Program-made: the position numbers and the translations under genes | NCBI GenBank assembly: GCA_043802345.1 | Contig: JAZDLC010000087.1 | Coordinates: forward strand, 1-5,148 | Direction of reading: 5' to 3' | DNA: 5,148 nucleotides | DNA from: JAZDLC01 sp043802345 | GTDB lineage: Bacteria > Planctomycetota > B15-G4 > JADJEK01 | The notes under the pieces: generated by a model | Told to the model about the DNA's origin: nothing | What the model saw: the letters and a program-made list of their open reading frames with translations, nothing else | Database searches by the model: none | Part shown: positions 3,738-5,148 of the stretch, in pieces | Position numbering within the stretch: position 1 is the first letter of the stretch | Layout of the letters: each line of letters starts with the position of its first letter

Positions 3738-5148
3738 ATGAGATTCGTTCCGCGATTGCTCACGACCCTCCTCCTCCTCGCTGGAGCGGAGACCGGCCAT
3801 GCCGGCGACTCGCCCCTCTTTGGCGGCCTCGCCGCTGGTTCCCACGAGGTCGGGTTCACGCTGGTCGAGACGAGGGACATGACGCGAACCGGTCCTGACC
3901 AGGGAGTTCAAGCGCCGTCGCCCCGCGGGCGTCCCCTGCGAGTCTGGATCTGGTATCCCGCAAAGGAGACGGAGTTGCGCGATGCGCTCCCCTTCTCGCG
4001 ATACGCGAAACTGATGGATGGCGATTTCTCCCCGGGAGTCGCGCGGACGGAGAGGAGCGACTTCGCCGCCGGCCCGCTGGCGCGCTCGCTTCCCGCCGAA
4101 CGCCTGCGAGCCCTTCTCGAGACCAGGACGCGCGCCTTCGAGGCGGCTCCACCCGCCACCGGCCGTCACCCCCTGATCGCCCTTGCCCAGGGACTCTACT
4201 ACGAGTCCCCCATCACGCACGCGATCCTCTGCGAGTATCTGGCGAGCCACGGCTTCGTGGTGGCCACCTGTCCCCTGGTCGGCACCTGGTCCCGGCTGAT
4301 CGATCTGGACCCGGAGCACCTGGAGACGCAAGCGCGCGACATGGAATACATCATCGCCCTGGCGCGTGAAAGGAGCGACGTCGACGGGGAAAGGCTGGGG
4401 CTGGTGGGGTTCGACATGGGCGGAATGACCTCGCTGATCCTGGCCATGCGCAACCCGGACGTCGACGCCCTGGTCAGTCTCGACGCGGGGATCCTCTATC
4501 CGCATCCCTCCGGCATCCCCGTGAATTCGCCGCATTACGATCCCTCCCGCCTCCTTGCGCCATGGCTCCACATCACGCAAAGGGATGCGGTCGCCGATCC
4601 CGCGGCAAGCGGCTCACTATTTGAGACCGCCGTCTACTCCGAGCGCACTCTCATCCTCGCGGAGGGGATGCGCCACTGTGACCTCACCTCCTTCGCCATG
4701 ATCGAAGGGAAGGCTCCCGTCCCGGGTTACTGGCAGGATTCGGTGGGCGATCCACGCCCGAAGTACGAGGCGGTCTGCCGCGAAGTGCTCCGCTTCTTCC
4801 AGACCGTCCTCCTTGGCGACAGGGACGCCCGGCGGTTTCTCGAACGCGACCCGGCCGGTGTGGCGGCGCCTGGTCCTCTTTCTTTCGCCCACCACGCGGC
4901 CCGTCCGGCGCCGCCGACCGTCGGGGAGTTCTGCAACACCCTCTCCTCCAGCGGCTTCGAGGCCGCCGCCGGGTTGGTCCGCGAGGCGATGAAGTCGCAT
5001 CCGGACTGCGAGCTCGTTCGTGAACAGGTCCTGAACCGCTTGGGGTACCAGTTTCTCTACTTCTGGGGTCACTCGGACGTCGCCGTCGACATCTTCCAGC
5101 TCATGGTCGAGATCTACCCTGAGTCCTCGAACGCCCACGACAGCCTGG
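3738..5148 (+). CDS. Exported alpha/beta-hydrolase (PAF-acetylhydrolase/dienelactone hydrolase-like) with TPR-like C-terminus, 3' end outside window
   Basis: 470 codons are open to the right edge. A Sec signal covers about residues 1-22 (MRFVPRLL then a Leu-rich core). RPLRVWIWYPA (65-75) is the strand and WYP motif typical of the PAF-acetylhydrolase-like group. HPLIALAQG (144-152) is the oxyanion-side strand, and GFVVATCPL (172-180) the next strand. The nucleophile elbow is LGLVG-F-D226-M-G-G: Asp replaces the usual Ser, the codon reading GAC. The likely catalytic His is H313 in EGMRHCDLTSF, and D283 in ITQRD is a candidate acid. Residues about 395-470 are helical, with a tetratricopeptide-like unit (LNRLGYQFLYF...AVDIFQLMVEIYPESSNAHDSL), a tail seen on several exported bacterial hydrolases. 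With Asp it might act as an Asp-nucleophile hydrolase or be a non-catalytic relative. The substrate is unknown. No link to the sigma module is evident. Confidence 0.85.
   Translation, partial: MRFVPRLLTTLLLLAGAETGHAGDSPLFGGLAAGSHEVGFTLVETRDMTRTGPDQGVQAPSPRGRPLRVWIWYPAKETELRDALPFSRYAKLMDGDFSPGVARTERSDFAAGPLARSLPAERLRALLETRTRAFEAAPPATGRHPLIALAQGLYYESPITHAILCEYLASHGFVVATCPLVGTWSRLIDLDPEHLETQARDMEYIIALARERSDVDGERLGLVGFDMGGMTSLILAMRNPDVDALVSLDAGILYPHPSGIPVNSPHYDPSRLLAPWLHITQRDAVADPAASGSLFETAVYSERTLILAEGMRHCDLTSFAMIEGKAPVPGYWQDSVGDPRPKYEAVCREVLRFFQTVLLGDRDARRFLERDPAGVAAPGPLSFAHHAARPAPPTVGEFCNTLSSSGFEAAAGLVREAMKSHPDCELVREQVLNRLGYQFLYFWGHSDVAVDIFQLMVEIYPESSNAHDSL

Noticed and set aside
3693..4580. 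Minus-strand frame of 295 codons opposite the alpha/beta-hydrolase
   Set aside because: Antisense shadow; the plus strand has a strong ribosome site, signal peptide and hydrolase motifs.

Overview
The window is GC-rich bacterial chromosomal DNA. The gene style (ECF sigma factor with a zinc-finger anti-sigma partner, secreted hydrolases with Sec signals, Shine-Dalgarno sites, ATGA stop/start coupling) fits a Gram-negative, environmental bacterium of a large-genome or candidate phylum. Nothing in the sequence fixes the lineage. There are no RNA genes, insertion sequences or CRISPR arrays.

Left module (1-2292). The left edge carries the 5' part of a minus-strand gene, running out of the window, for a secreted protein of extreme regularity. 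A Sec signal peptide is followed directly by at least 23 tandem pentapeptides of the form C-[A/G]-x-Q-S, so a cysteine falls at every fifth residue. This is the most unusual object in the window. It is easily missed because the 15-bp repeats keep other frames open on both strands and the gene has no stop inside the window. A 234-bp intergenic region (428-661) separates it from a divergent sigma/anti-sigma operon. That region contains a strong hairpin, a nested inverted repeat and two copies of a GGACG-N5/6-CGTCC dyad. The operon consists of an ECF sigma factor (662-1225) translationally coupled to a membrane anti-sigma factor (1222-2292). The anti-sigma factor has a cytoplasmic H-x3-C-x2-C zinc finger, one membrane segment, and an exported part that looks thioredoxin-like (CSRC motif, probable cis-Pro) with a helical tail. 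My inference is a thiol-, redox- or metal-responsive envelope circuit: the anti-sigma factor senses the outside through its thioredoxin-like domain, and the sigma factor may drive the cysteine-rich secreted protein.

Right module (2493-5148). A minus-strand exported serine hydrolase of the beta-lactamase/6-aminohexanoate-dimer hydrolase fold (2493-3638) lies back to back, across a 99-bp gap, with a plus-strand exported alpha/beta-hydrolase with a TPR-like C-terminus (3738 to beyond the right end). In the latter the nucleophile elbow reads G-F-D-M-G-G, with Asp where Ser is expected. A possible 53-codon exported small protein (2282-2443, minus) fills the 200-bp gap between the convergent anti-sigma and beta-lactamase-like genes. 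I see no direct functional link between the left and right modules.
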